NCBI GenBank assembly: GCA_023435985.1
Contig: JAEZKY010000055.1
Location: 1 to 18,564 of the forward strand
DNA length: 18,564 bases
Reading direction: 5' to 3'
Origin: Bacillota bacterium
GTDB taxonomy: Bacteria; Bacillota; Clostridia; Clostridiales; Clostridiaceae
Part shown: one piece after another, positions 1 to 7,081 of the stretch
How the letters are laid out: every line of letters starts with the position of its first letter
Numbering within the stretch: position 1 is the stretch's first letter
Notes under the pieces: generated by a model
What the model was told of the DNA's origin: nothing
Databases searched by the model: none
The model's input: the letters and a program-made list of their open reading frames with translations, nothing else
Position numbers and translations under genes: made by a program

Positions 1-1
1 C

Positions 2-517
2 TCTAACGGAGTTCCTGCAACAATTTCATTAGCTTCTGTAAGTGGAGATTTACTTCAAACTTATAGAACAACTGATGAATTCTTTCTATATTTCAATTAT
101 ATATCAAAAACTGTAGTCCTAAAGTCAGAACATTTACTTGCAAGGACCTATGATATGAATTTAAATGCAATAGATACTAAGATAGTATCAAAAGTAGTAA
201 TGTCATTAAAGGACTTTAGTGCTGCCAGATTTAATTTCTTATCCTTACCGTCTCAAAACCCACAAAATGCACCAATGCATGTAAATGAAATATGGGTTGC
301 TAACAATGCTATTGTTTATAACATAAGAAATGTGGATGATATCATGTTTTTAGGGCGTAAGGGAATTGGTCTAGTTACTACAGAGGAAACTGCGCTCTTT
401 ACAGTTTTGTATCAAAATGGCAAGGTTACAGCGGAGAATGTTTCTACTTTCATGATTGTTTCTACAAAGCGTTTAACCACTTGTTTATATAACGCAATAG
501 ATACTAATTTATCATAA
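2..517 (+). CDS. Hypothetical protein, 3' part (start lies outside window)
   Basis: The frame is open from base 2 to the TAA at 515-517, giving at least 171 residues. An internal ATG at 155 is probably not the start, because no ribosome binding site precedes it and the upstream frame reads as normal protein. No family is recognised. The visible part is soluble-looking, with mixed hydrophobic/polar strands and no membrane segment, no cysteine cluster and no obvious catalytic motif. A hairpin terminator begins 5 bases after the stop, so the gene ends its transcript. The true length and role depend on sequence left of the window. Confidence 0.65.
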   Translation, partial: SNGVPATISLASVSGDLLQTYRTTDEFFLYFNYISKTVVLKSEHLLARTYDMNLNAIDTKIVSKVVMSLKDFSAARFNFLSLPSQNPQNAPMHVNEIWVANNAIVYNIRNVDDIMFLGRKGIGLVTTEETALFTVLYQNGKVTAENVSTFMIVSTKRLTTCLYNAIDTNLS

Positions 518-521
518 TTTA

Positions 522-547
522 AACGGGGCTATTGCAACAGCCCCGTT
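522..547 (+). terminator. GC-rich hairpin, probable terminator of the first gene
   Basis: AACGGGGCT (522-530) pairs perfectly with AGCCCCGTT (539-547) around an 8-base loop. It lies 5 bases after the preceding stop codon and is the most GC-rich short element of the region. The following U-tract is poor, so termination is inferred mainly from stem strength and position. It may also stop leftward transcription from the apbE-like gene. Confidence 0.6.
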
Positions 548-741
548 ATGAAAATATTAGTTATAAAAGCCTTATGCATTACGGAAATCAAGTTCTGCCA
601 ATTGTTGAGGAATTTATTTATTCTGATAAGTGTAGTGATTAAAATTATTTTAAACAAGGAAAGGACTCTATATTTTTGCCATATATTACCTAATGAGATG
701 TGTTCAAAATATAATTATATGAACGGTAAGGGTAGGGAATA

Positions 742-1680
742 TTACATTGTTAATGGAGATATTCTTCCTATAAGATTATTTGTATAGGCTAGTTTTCCGT
801 CCACAGTTATTACAACAGCACCCATACCCTTAATTCTATTAACTCTATGAATAATTGAAGCAGCATCTAATCCAAACAATTTTGTAGTATATATATCGCA
901 GTCCAAGGATCTATCAGTAATAATAGTTAAAGAAGCTATATTACTTTCTATTGGATAGCCTGTTTTGCTGTTAAATATATGGTGGTATTTACGTCCATTA
1001 TTTTCAAACACTCTTTCATATATTCCTGAGGTTACAACGGATTGATCTTTTATTTTGACAAGTGCCACAACATTTCCTCTTGGTAGAAACGGATTTTGTA
1101 TTCCAACATTCCAGTCACCGCTGTTTGATGGTGATTCTCCAAAAACAAGAACATTACCGCCCATATCTACCATAGCTGAAACAGCCCCATTTTCCTTAAA
1201 GAATTCCATAACTTTATCAGCAAAATAGCCTTTAGCTATGGCACCAAGGTCTATCTCAATGCCTTTTTTCAAGAAATACACGGTCTTTTTTTCATCATCT
1301 AGTTGGATATTTTCAGGCTTTAAAAGTTCCAGTACCTTTGTTATAGCTTCTTTCTCTGGTACATGTGCCTCCTTAAAACCTATTCTCCATAATTTTATTA
1401 ATGGCCCTATAGCAATATTTAAATATGTATTTTCACACAGACTATGTTTTTTCCCTATTTTTATCAGCTCATACAGCTCTGCATCCACTTCTTTCGGAGC
1501 TAGTGGAGCTGTTTTTTTTAGCATGGCAAGCTGTGATTTATCACTGTTGGCACTGAAGACTTCTTCATAATGAATCAGCATATCACAAGCCTTTTCTGCA
1601 AGCTTTTCAGCAGCCTCTCCCTTTATATATAGAGAAATTTTTGTTCCCATAAGATATATTATTTTCGTATACTCATTCAT
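742..1680 (-). CDS. apbE: FAD:protein FMN transferase (ApbE family), cytoplasmic form
   Basis: ApbE enzymes transfer FMN from FAD to a Thr/Ser of FMN-binding domains, using Mg2+. The 312 residues show the family landmarks in order: SANSDKSQLAML near 43-54, YLNIAIGPLIKLWRIG at 86-101, IDLGAIAKGY at 143-152, VDMGGNV at 171-177, TSGIYER at 217-223, HHIFNSKTGYP at 233-243, and the metal-site segment with D260, D262 and T265. There is no signal peptide or lipobox, so it should act in the cytoplasm. The start overlaps the end of the LysR gene (ATG at 1680, LysR stop at 1673-1675), with an AGGAGAG ribosome binding site inside the LysR coding end, which indicates translational coupling. Its likely substrate is the divergent fused flavoprotein, which carries DALSGASET. 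The family assignment is firm; the partner is inferred from context. Confidence 0.93.
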   Translation of the reverse strand: MNEYTKIIYLMGTKISLYIKGEAAEKLAEKACDMLIHYEEVFSANSDKSQLAMLKKTAPLAPKEVDAELYELIKIGKKHSLCENTYLNIAIGPLIKLWRIGFKEAHVPEKEAITKVLELLKPENIQLDDEKKTVYFLKKGIEIDLGAIAKGYFADKVMEFFKENGAVSAMVDMGGNVLVFGESPSNSGDWNVGIQNPFLPRGNVVALVKIKDQSVVTSGIYERVFENNGRKYHHIFNSKTGYPIESNIASLTIITDRSLDCDIYTTKLFGLDAASIIHRVNRIKGMGAVVITVDGKLAYTNNLIGRISPLTM

Positions 1681-2620
1681 TTTGCTCTCCTAGATTGAAA
1701 TTATTTTGTCCATGAATTAGAAATGCATCTATAAGGTCTTTATCAATATCAGTTAGTTTTTTTTCACTATGATATGCTATAAAATAATCTAAATTCAGTT
1801 CATCAATTGGAATTTGATATATGTTGTATTCAGATGGACACTCTTTTAAATAGACGCTTTCTGGTATAAAGGTCAGTCCTAAATTACTCGCTGCAAGGTT
1901 ACGTGCAGTATTGATTTCGGTGCTTTCCATTATGATTTTTGGTTCCACCTTATAAATGCTTAATAACTGATCTATCTGCTTTCTTATAGCAGATCCTTTG
2001 GAAGTTAGTATCAGCTTTTGAGATAATATCTTGGTTATGTCGATAGTTCCTTCTGGAATAATGGCGATGTCTTTCTGATATAAATCACAGCAGCGAGGAA
2101 TAATAGCACGGTATCCGTGTCTGCCCCAAGTAATCGAGTTTAAGTTAGGAGAAATATTTCTTGAATTTTGTCCAAGCCAAAAATCCAACTCACCATTCAG
2201 AATGAGTTTCTCATTTTTTTCTGGTAAAGCCTCTGAAAGCTCTATTCTACAGTTTGGATGTATATCCAAAAACTTTGGTAAAAAAAGAGGTAAAAGGTAG
2301 GTTCCAAGGCTAGGAAGCACTCCTATCTTTATAACCTTGCTATCTATATCAGACACAGCTGATATTTCCCTAATGAGCCTCGCATAATTATTTTCTATTG
2401 AAGTTAAATACTGATAATATATCTTACCCTGCTCGGTTAATCTATATGGAAGCTTGTTACGACTTATAAGCTCACAGTTTAACTGACTTTCTATCCTTTT
2501 AATACTCTGTGTCAAGTGAGGTTGAGAAATATAAAGTGATTTGGCAGCCTTGCCATAATTACTGTACTTTAAAATGGCATCAATATAATACAAAATATCC
2601 TGAGAATAGTATTTTGACAT
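1673..2620 (-). CDS. LysR-family transcriptional regulator
   Basis: The 315-residue length is typical of LysR regulators. The N-terminal winged helix-turn-helix is clear (about residues 8-66: ILKYSNYGKAAKSLYISQPHLTQSIKRIES, continuing to LTEQGKIYYQYL). A periplasmic-binding-like effector domain follows from about residue 90. The start is preceded by AAAGGATG at good spacing. It is transcribed with apbE, overlapping it by 8 bases, and diverges from the FMN reductase/fused reductase genes, the usual arrangement of a LysR activator with its target operon. An ATAACA-N4-TGTTAT inverted repeat overlaps its own predicted -10, consistent with autoregulation. The effector is unknown; an unsaturated (for example cinnamate-like) carboxylate is an inference from the neighbouring enzymes. 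Confidence 0.93.
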   Translation of the reverse strand: MSKYYSQDILYYIDAILKYSNYGKAAKSLYISQPHLTQSIKRIESQLNCELISRNKLPYRLTEQGKIYYQYLTSIENNYARLIREISAVSDIDSKVIKIGVLPSLGTYLLPLFLPKFLDIHPNCRIELSEALPEKNEKLILNGELDFWLGQNSRNISPNLNSITWGRHGYRAIIPRCCDLYQKDIAIIPEGTIDITKILSQKLILTSKGSAIRKQIDQLLSIYKVEPKIIMESTEINTARNLAASNLGLTFIPESVYLKECPSEYNIYQIPIDELNLDYFIAYHSEKKLTDIDKDLIDAFLIHGQNNFNLGEQNE

Positions 2621-2740
2621 TTAATTCATCCTTTTGTGAAATATTTAGGCATATGAAAATAAATAACGAGTCCCAAATAGCTTTGCAAGTGGACTTGTTA
2701 GTTATGTGATAGTGCCTTAACTTATTAATTCTTGTGTTCG

Positions 2741-2769
2741 ATTATAACAAATATGTTATCAAACTTCAA
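2741..2769 (-). promoter_or_regulatory. Predicted promoter of the lysR-apbE transcript
   Basis: On the minus strand, TTGAAG (2769-2764) and TATAAT (2746-2741) are separated by 17 bases, a good vegetative sigma-A type match upstream of the LysR start at 2620. Confidence 0.5.
2744..2759. promoter_or_regulatory. Candidate LysR-type operator (inverted repeat)
   Basis: ATAACA-AATA-TGTTAT is a perfect 6-4-6 inverted repeat containing the T-N11-A spacing of LysR boxes. It overlaps the predicted -10 of the regulator gene and lies upstream of the divergent reductase genes. A second palindrome with the same TAACA half site, TTTAACATGTTAAA, lies at 2794-2807. Confidence 0.5.
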
Positions 2770-2856
2770 TAAATAACTATTAGATACAATATATTTAACA
2801 TGTTAAAATTATATCAAACAATTATTGAAATTATGAAATACAGAAAGGGGATTACT

Positions 2857-3456
2857 ATGAAATATTTAGCAATTGTAGGCACTAACTCAGATGTGTCAAC
2901 TAATCGTATGCTGCTTCAATTTATGCAAAAGCATTTTTCGAGTGAGGCAGAGATAGAACTATATGAAATTAAGGATTTACCTGCATTTAATGAACCAGAG
3001 GATTCTGATGTTCCTGAAAAGGTAGCAGAATTATCAGATAAAATTTTAAAAGCAGATGGGGTAATAATAGCAACTCCAGAGTATGATCATGCTATACCAG
3101 CGGTTTTAAAGAGCGCTCTTGAATGGATTAGTTACACTAGTCAGGCACTTACTGACAAGCCTGTTTTAATAGTGGGGGCTTCCCTTGGTACACTTGGTTC
3201 TTCTCGTGCACAGGCGCATCTTAGACAAATACTTGATTCACCTGAGCTTGCTGCTAGAATCATGCCAAGCAGTGAATTCCTTTTAGGAAAATCACAAGTG
3301 GCATTTGATAGCGAAGGAAATCTTATCTATTCAGATAAGCTATCAGAACTTGATGAAATTTTCAGAGAGTTTCTTCTATTTACAGATATTACATCAAAAC
3401 TTTTAGCAGAAAAAGTTTTACATAAAAAAGTTAAAAAATTCACATGGCAAGAGTAG
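2857..3456 (+). CDS. NAD(P)H-dependent FMN reductase family protein
   Basis: This is a flavodoxin-fold enzyme that reduces FMN (or passes electrons to a partner flavoprotein) at the expense of NAD(P)H. The start chosen is the ATG at 2857, 8 bases after GAAAGGGG, giving 199 residues that begin MKYLAIVGTNSD. The longer reading from 2800 has no ribosome binding site and adds a non-family N-terminus. Motifs are the phosphate-binding loop GTNSDVSTNR (8-17), the flavin-contact segment TPEYDHAIPAVLKSALEW, and GASLGTLGSSRAQAHLRQIL. It is closely similar along its length to the N-terminal domain of the next gene, indicating a tandem duplication. It is probably the electron-input partner of the neighbouring reductase, as the small subunit is in lactobacillar hydroxycinnamate reductase loci. 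The family is certain; the partner role is inferred. Confidence 0.9.
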   Translation: MKYLAIVGTNSDVSTNRMLLQFMQKHFSSEAEIELYEIKDLPAFNEPEDSDVPEKVAELSDKILKADGVIIATPEYDHAIPAVLKSALEWISYTSQALTDKPVLIVGASLGTLGSSRAQAHLRQILDSPELAARIMPSSEFLLGKSQVAFDSEGNLIYSDKLSELDEIFREFLLFTDITSKLLAEKVLHKKVKKFTWQE

Positions 3457-3470
3457 GAGGATTAATATCA

Positions 3471-3536
3471 ATGAAATTTATAGCAATTGTTGGAACTAGT
3501 GCATAAAGATCATATAATCGTAAACTACTTCAGTTT
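3471..3536 (+). pseudogene. Original 5' end of the fused flavoprotein gene, cut by an in-frame TAA
   Basis: After GGAGG (3456-3460) an ATG at 3471 opens a reading MKFIAIVGTSA, then TAA at 3504-3506, then RSYNRKLLQF in the same frame, running straight into the 785-residue frame. The stand-alone paralogue reads MKYLAIVGTNSDVSTNRMLLQF, so the stop sits in the flavin phosphate-binding loop, exactly where a residue such as Lys (AAA) would be expected. Read through, the gene would be 3471-5894, 807 residues. A single base change AAA or GAA to TAA would explain it, as would a sequencing error. Confidence 0.8.
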
Positions 3537-5894
3537 ATGAAAAAATACTTTGAGTCGAAGGCAGAAATAGAAATACTTGAGATTACAGATGTTCCTATGT
3601 TTAATCAATCTGATAATCAGTCCTCAAGTGAAGTGATACAGATGTTTAATAATAAGATTACAGCAAGTGATGGTGTTATTATAGCCACTCCTGAGTATAA
3701 TCACTCAATCCCATCTAGTCTTAAAAGCTTAATTGAATGGCTAAGCTTTGATCTTCATCCATTTGCTGGGAAACCAGTAATGATCCTTGGTGCGTCTCTT
3801 GATAGTCAAGGTTCTTCTCGTGCACAGCTACATCTTCGTCAAATCCTAGATGCACCTGGTGTTGATGCAAATGTAATGCCAGGATATGAATTTTTACTTG
3901 GAAGTGCAAATAAAGCATTTGATGAGGAAGGTAATCTAAACAATGAAAGAACCATAGACTTCTTAGAAATATGCTTCTTACGCTTCATGCGTTTTGCAAA
4001 GATTTCAAATCAGCTTAATGAAGAAGAAGAGTTTACCTTTAACCCAGGAGTATATGAGGTAGATGCAATAGGTCACAGCGGAAGTCTTCCAATGAAAGTA
4101 TCCTTTAGTGAAGACAGAATAGAAAGTATAGATATAAATACAGATGGTGAGACAGAAGGACTTGCAGATGTAGTTTTTGTAAGAATACCAGATAAAATAA
4201 TTGAAGGACAGACATTAAATGTTGATGCTCTTTCTGGTGCTTCCGAAACTAGTAATGCTGTATTAGACGGTGTAGCAAAAGCAGTTAAGCTTGCAGGAGT
4301 TAACCCTGACATACTTAAGAGACGTCCAAAGCCTGCTAGCAGTCTTATAAAAGAAGACGAAGAATATACTTGTGATGTAGTAGTTGTAGGCGGAGGCGGC
4401 GCTGGATTAAGTGCAGCTGCAACAGCACTTCAGAATGGTAGAAGTGCTATTGTTCTTGAAAAATACCCAGCAGTAGGTGGAAATACAATACGTTCAGGTG
4501 GTCCTGTCAATGCTGCAGATCCAGAGTGGCAGATGCAGTTTGAAGAAAATAAAGGAGAAAGACATACAATTGAAGAACTACTAGATACAGATGAGAGCTT
4601 AATTCATCCAGAATACATAGATGATTTCCGTGCACTTAGAAAAGAGTTTTCTGCTTACAAGAAAAAGTTTGAAACACAAAAAGGACATCTGTTTGATTCG
4701 CCATTACTTCACAGAATGCAAACATATTTTGGAGGTAAAAGAACTGACCTTAATGGTAACACAATATACGGCCAATATGACCTAGTAAAGATACTTACAG
4801 ACAGAGCTTTAGAAAGTGTTAAATGGTTAGAGGAAATAGGAGTTGAGTATGATAAGAGCATAGTATTTGCTCCAGTTGGTGCACTTTGGCGTCGTGGTCA
4901 TAAGCCTACTAAAAGCCATGGTTCATCATTTATACTTGCACTAACAAAATATGTACAAGATAACTCGGGAAAAATCATTACTGATAGTCCGGTAAAAGAA
5001 TTTATCATAGAAGATGGTGAAATAAAAGGAGTTATAGCAACTGGTGTCAATGGCCAAAAGATAACTGTTCATGCAAAAGCAGTAGTCCTTGCAAGTGGTG
5101 GTTTTGGTGCGAACACAAAGATGCTGAAAGAATACAACACTTACTGGAGTGAAATAGCTGATGATGTAAAGACTACCAATTCATACGCTATGACTGGTGA
5201 CGGAATATTACTTGGTAAAACTGTAGGTGCAGCACTTATAGGAATGGGCTTTACTCAAATGATGCCTGTAGCTGATCCCGAAACTGGTGAATTATTCAGT
5301 GGAGTTCAAGTACCTCCTGAAAACTTTGTAATGGTAAATAAAGAAGGAAAAAGATTTATTAATGAATTCTCTGGAAGAGATGTTTTAACAAAAGCTGCAA
5401 TTGAACAGGGTGGTTTATTCTACCTTATAGCTGATGATGAAATAAAGAAAACAGCAGCTAATACAAGTCAAGAAAAGTTAGACCGTCAGGTAGAAGCTGG
5501 TACTTTATTTAGAGCCGATACCCTAGAAGAGCTAGCAGTAAAAGTTGGAATGGATCCTGCAGTTCTTGTAGACACAATTAATAAATATAATTCATATGTG
5601 GATGCTGGTTTTGATCCTGAATTCCATAAGGATACATTTAGCTTAAAAGTAGAGAAAGCACCGTTTTATGCTACTCCTAGAAAGCCAGCAGTTCATCATA
5701 CAATGGGTGGACTTAAGATAGACACTAAAGCTCACGTATTAGATGAAAATGATAAACCAATTAAAAATCTTTATGCTGCTGGAGAAGTTGCTGGAGGTAT
5801 CCATGCAGGTAACCGTCTTGGCGGTAATGCATTAACTGATATATTTACCTTCGGAAGAATTGCAGGTAAGACTGCAGTCGATGAAATGAAATAG
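3537..5894 (+). CDS. Fused flavoprotein reductase: FMN reductase + covalent-FMN domain + flavocytochrome c/fumarate-reductase-type FAD domain
   Basis: The 785 residues from the ATG at 3537 hold three domains. Residues 1-155 are an FMN-reductase domain missing its first 22 residues (see the TAA at 3504). Residues about 165-255 form an FMN-binding domain with DALSGASET at 230-238; this matches the ApbE target DxxSGAxxT, with T238 the expected FMN carrier. Residues about 278-785 form an FAD-dependent fumarate reductase/flavocytochrome c domain. It has the dinucleotide motif VVVGGGGAGLS at 282-292, NKEGKRFINEFSGRD at 601-615 (R614 is the expected proton donor), VHHTMGGLKID, and GNRLGGNALTD with R760. 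The substrate would be an alpha,beta-unsaturated carboxylate; fumarate, acrylate, urocanate and hydroxycinnamates are all known in relatives. There is no signal peptide and no haem motif, so it is cytoplasmic and NAD(P)H-driven. The ATG at 3537 has no visible ribosome binding site, so whether it is made from here is doubtful. Confidence 0.88.
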   Translation: MKKYFESKAEIEILEITDVPMFNQSDNQSSSEVIQMFNNKITASDGVIIATPEYNHSIPSSLKSLIEWLSFDLHPFAGKPVMILGASLDSQGSSRAQLHLRQILDAPGVDANVMPGYEFLLGSANKAFDEEGNLNNERTIDFLEICFLRFMRFAKISNQLNEEEEFTFNPGVYEVDAIGHSGSLPMKVSFSEDRIESIDINTDGETEGLADVVFVRIPDKIIEGQTLNVDALSGASETSNAVLDGVAKAVKLAGVNPDILKRRPKPASSLIKEDEEYTCDVVVVGGGGAGLSAAATALQNGRSAIVLEKYPAVGGNTIRSGGPVNAADPEWQMQFEENKGERHTIEELLDTDESLIHPEYIDDFRALRKEFSAYKKKFETQKGHLFDSPLLHRMQTYFGGKRTDLNGNTIYGQYDLVKILTDRALESVKWLEEIGVEYDKSIVFAPVGALWRRGHKPTKSHGSSFILALTKYVQDNSGKIITDSPVKEFIIEDGEIKGVIATGVNGQKITVHAKAVVLASGGFGANTKMLKEYNTYWSEIADDVKTTNSYAMTGDGILLGKTVGAALIGMGFTQMMPVADPETGELFSGVQVPPENFVMVNKEGKRFINEFSGRDVLTKAAIEQGGLFYLIADDEIKKTAANTSQEKLDRQVEAGTLFRADTLEELAVKVGMDPAVLVDTINKYNSYVDAGFDPEFHKDTFSLKVEKAPFYATPRKPAVHHTMGGLKIDTKAHVLDENDKPIKNLYAAGEVAGGIHAGNRLGGNALTDIFTFGRIAGKTAVDEMK

Positions 5895-5915
5895 TTAATC
5901 TCCAGCAAATAATCT

Positions 5916-5962
5916 ATCATCTATTGATAAAAAGAATTTTATCAATAGATGATTTTATTTTG
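5916..5962 (+). terminator. Rho-independent terminator of the reductase operon
   Basis: A perfect 17-base-pair stem (5916-5932 with 5937-5953) has an AGAA loop and the tail TTTATTTTG. It begins 22 bases after the stop of the fused flavoprotein. Confidence 0.85.
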
Positions 5963-6254
5963 CTTTGAAACATATCCACTGGTGAAAATTTAAACCTTAA
6001 GGATATCTAGCCTAATAGTGCAAGAATAAAGTTAAGTTAAATAATATTTAGAAAATCCTTAGAAATATAACAAGGTATTCTTTAAGAATTATGTTTATTA
6101 TTGGAATATAGCCGGTAAAAATAAGATCTTTAGAAGGAAAGATGGCATAGTATTTATATGATTGTAGAATATCTATGATTTATTAAGAAACTAATACATA
6201 ATTCTTTAAAACTGATTATATTTTTATCACAATATTTTAATAAAGGAGGATATC
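5963..6254. other. Intergenic region before the lipoprotein gene
   Basis: AT-rich, with stops in all frames and no recognisable gene remnant. A short ATCTTT/AAAGAT hairpin lies near 6124-6141. No convincing promoter pair could be picked out by eye, although one must serve the gene at 6255. Confidence 0.4.
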
Positions 6255-6653
6255 ATGAAATTAAATTCTTATCAAAAATCTTTTGTATGCATTATACTTT
6301 TTGGATCAATTACATTATTATCCTGTTACACAGTTATAAAAGAAAATAATAAAACAACATCAATAACTAGGCGTATGAGTACAAATAGAGAATGGACAGA
6401 TTCTTCAAAAATTCCTTATACAATTACTTTTAATCAAGGAGATATTATACGATTTAATTATAAATCAACTATCAAAGATGGAAAATTATCGCTAAGATTT
6501 GTTGATTCTCAAGGAAACTTAATATATGAGTTTGATCCAGGGAAAAAGGGAGAAAAGGATATAAAAATAGAGAAAACCGACATATATGAGCTTTTTATAG
6601 AAGGTGATAAATTTGAAGGAAATTACGAGATAATATGTAAAAATCTTGAGTGA
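6255..6653 (+). CDS. Small putative lipoprotein
   Basis: 132 residues, starting 5 bases after AAGGAGG (6243-6249). The N-terminus is a lipoprotein signal: a Lys-containing start, a hydrophobic run at 10-22, and LLSC at 21-24, so Cys24 should be lipidated and the protein anchored on the outer face of the membrane. The mature part of about 108 residues is rich in charged residues and alternating strands (FNQGDIIRFNYKST, KLSLRFVDSQGNLIYEFDPG, YELFIEGDKFEGNYEI). This is what a small beta-sandwich looks like, with the YELFIEGDKFEGNYEI ending resembling carbohydrate- or GOLD-type sandwich domains. No specific family is recognised. It is monocistronic, between a terminator and a long non-coding region. 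Confidence 0.75.
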   Translation: MKLNSYQKSFVCIILFGSITLLSCYTVIKENNKTTSITRRMSTNREWTDSSKIPYTITFNQGDIIRFNYKSTIKDGKLSLRFVDSQGNLIYEFDPGKKGEKDIKIEKTDIYELFIEGDKFEGNYEIICKNLE

Positions 6654-6908
6654 TAAAGTAGCAGCTTAGGTGCGAATTGTTGCTAGACAAAGGTAAGCAT
6701 GGGTTTACTACAAAACCAGCCTAGTTAAATTCTTTAACTAGAACTGTTATTACAAAAGGTAGAATGATTGGTTAACGCCTTGAAATGCCTTCCTAAAATT
6801 ACGAATAGCATTTAATTAAGTAAATAATTAATTGTTATAAGTTCGTTAAAGTATGACTAAGAGATGTTAATCTAAATTTGTAACCGTACAAAGGAGGAAG
6901 TAACAGAC

Positions 6909-6983
6909 TTGGAGGAAAGCTTAAAGTTAGAGAAAAGGCAGTTACTTAAGAATTTTCTAGTTGTTAAATTTAAATTTAAGTGA
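6909..6983 (+). CDS. Possible 24-residue peptide, or gene remnant
   Basis: AAAGGAGG (6890-6897) is followed, 11 bases on, by TTG and a 24-codon frame, MEESLKLEKRQLLKNFLVVK with tail FKFK, ending at TGA 6981-6983. The frame is open back to the TAA at 6873-6875, so it could also be the tail of a decayed gene. The peptide is very Lys/Leu rich and amphipathic-looking. A terminator-like hairpin starts 10 bases later. It could be a leader peptide, a small protein or chance. Confidence 0.25.
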   Translation: MEESLKLEKRQLLKNFLVVKFKFK

Positions 6984-6992
6984 TAAAATATC

Positions 6993-7029
6993 TCTGGGTA
7001 GTATCTTATAGAGCTATACCAGATTTTTT
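6993..7029 (+). terminator. Terminator-like hairpin ahead of the pantothenate operon
   Basis: TCTGGGTAGTA pairs with TATACCAGA (7015-7023) as 9 base pairs with two bulged G residues, followed directly by six T. It lies between the possible small peptide and panG, so it either ends a short upstream transcript or acts as an attenuator for the pan genes. Confidence 0.5.
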
Positions 7030-7081
7030 GCATTAAAATTTATAATACGACTCATATCTATATGAATGAGATTGAATTAGG

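Larger units (their letters stand above)
6654..7081. other. Long leader/intergenic region upstream of the pantothenate operon
   Basis: About 430 bases without a substantial gene. It holds a hairpin CTAGTTAAA/TTTAACTAG (6721-6741, 3-base loop), a possible 24-codon reading frame with a strong ribosome binding site (6909-6983), a terminator-like hairpin (6993-7029) and a TATAAT at 7041-7046 that lacks a clear -35. This resembles a leader with small peptide and attenuator, but no known riboswitch, T-box or pan motif was recognised. Confidence 0.4.

Noticed and set aside
548..787. 79-codon frame on the plus strand
   Set aside because: It starts directly on the terminator hairpin with no ribosome binding site, has no protein-like composition, and its end overlaps the well-supported apbE gene on the other strand.
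2800..2856. Upstream extension of the FMN reductase (start at 2800)
   Set aside because: The ATG lies inside a palindrome with no ribosome binding site; the ATG at 2857 has GAAAGGGG and begins exactly at the family N-terminus.
6654..7081. T-box, tetrahydrofolate riboswitch or pan motif in the panG leader
   Set aside because: None of the conserved core sequences could be recognised by eye; GGGTAGTATC only loosely recalls a T-box antiterminator.
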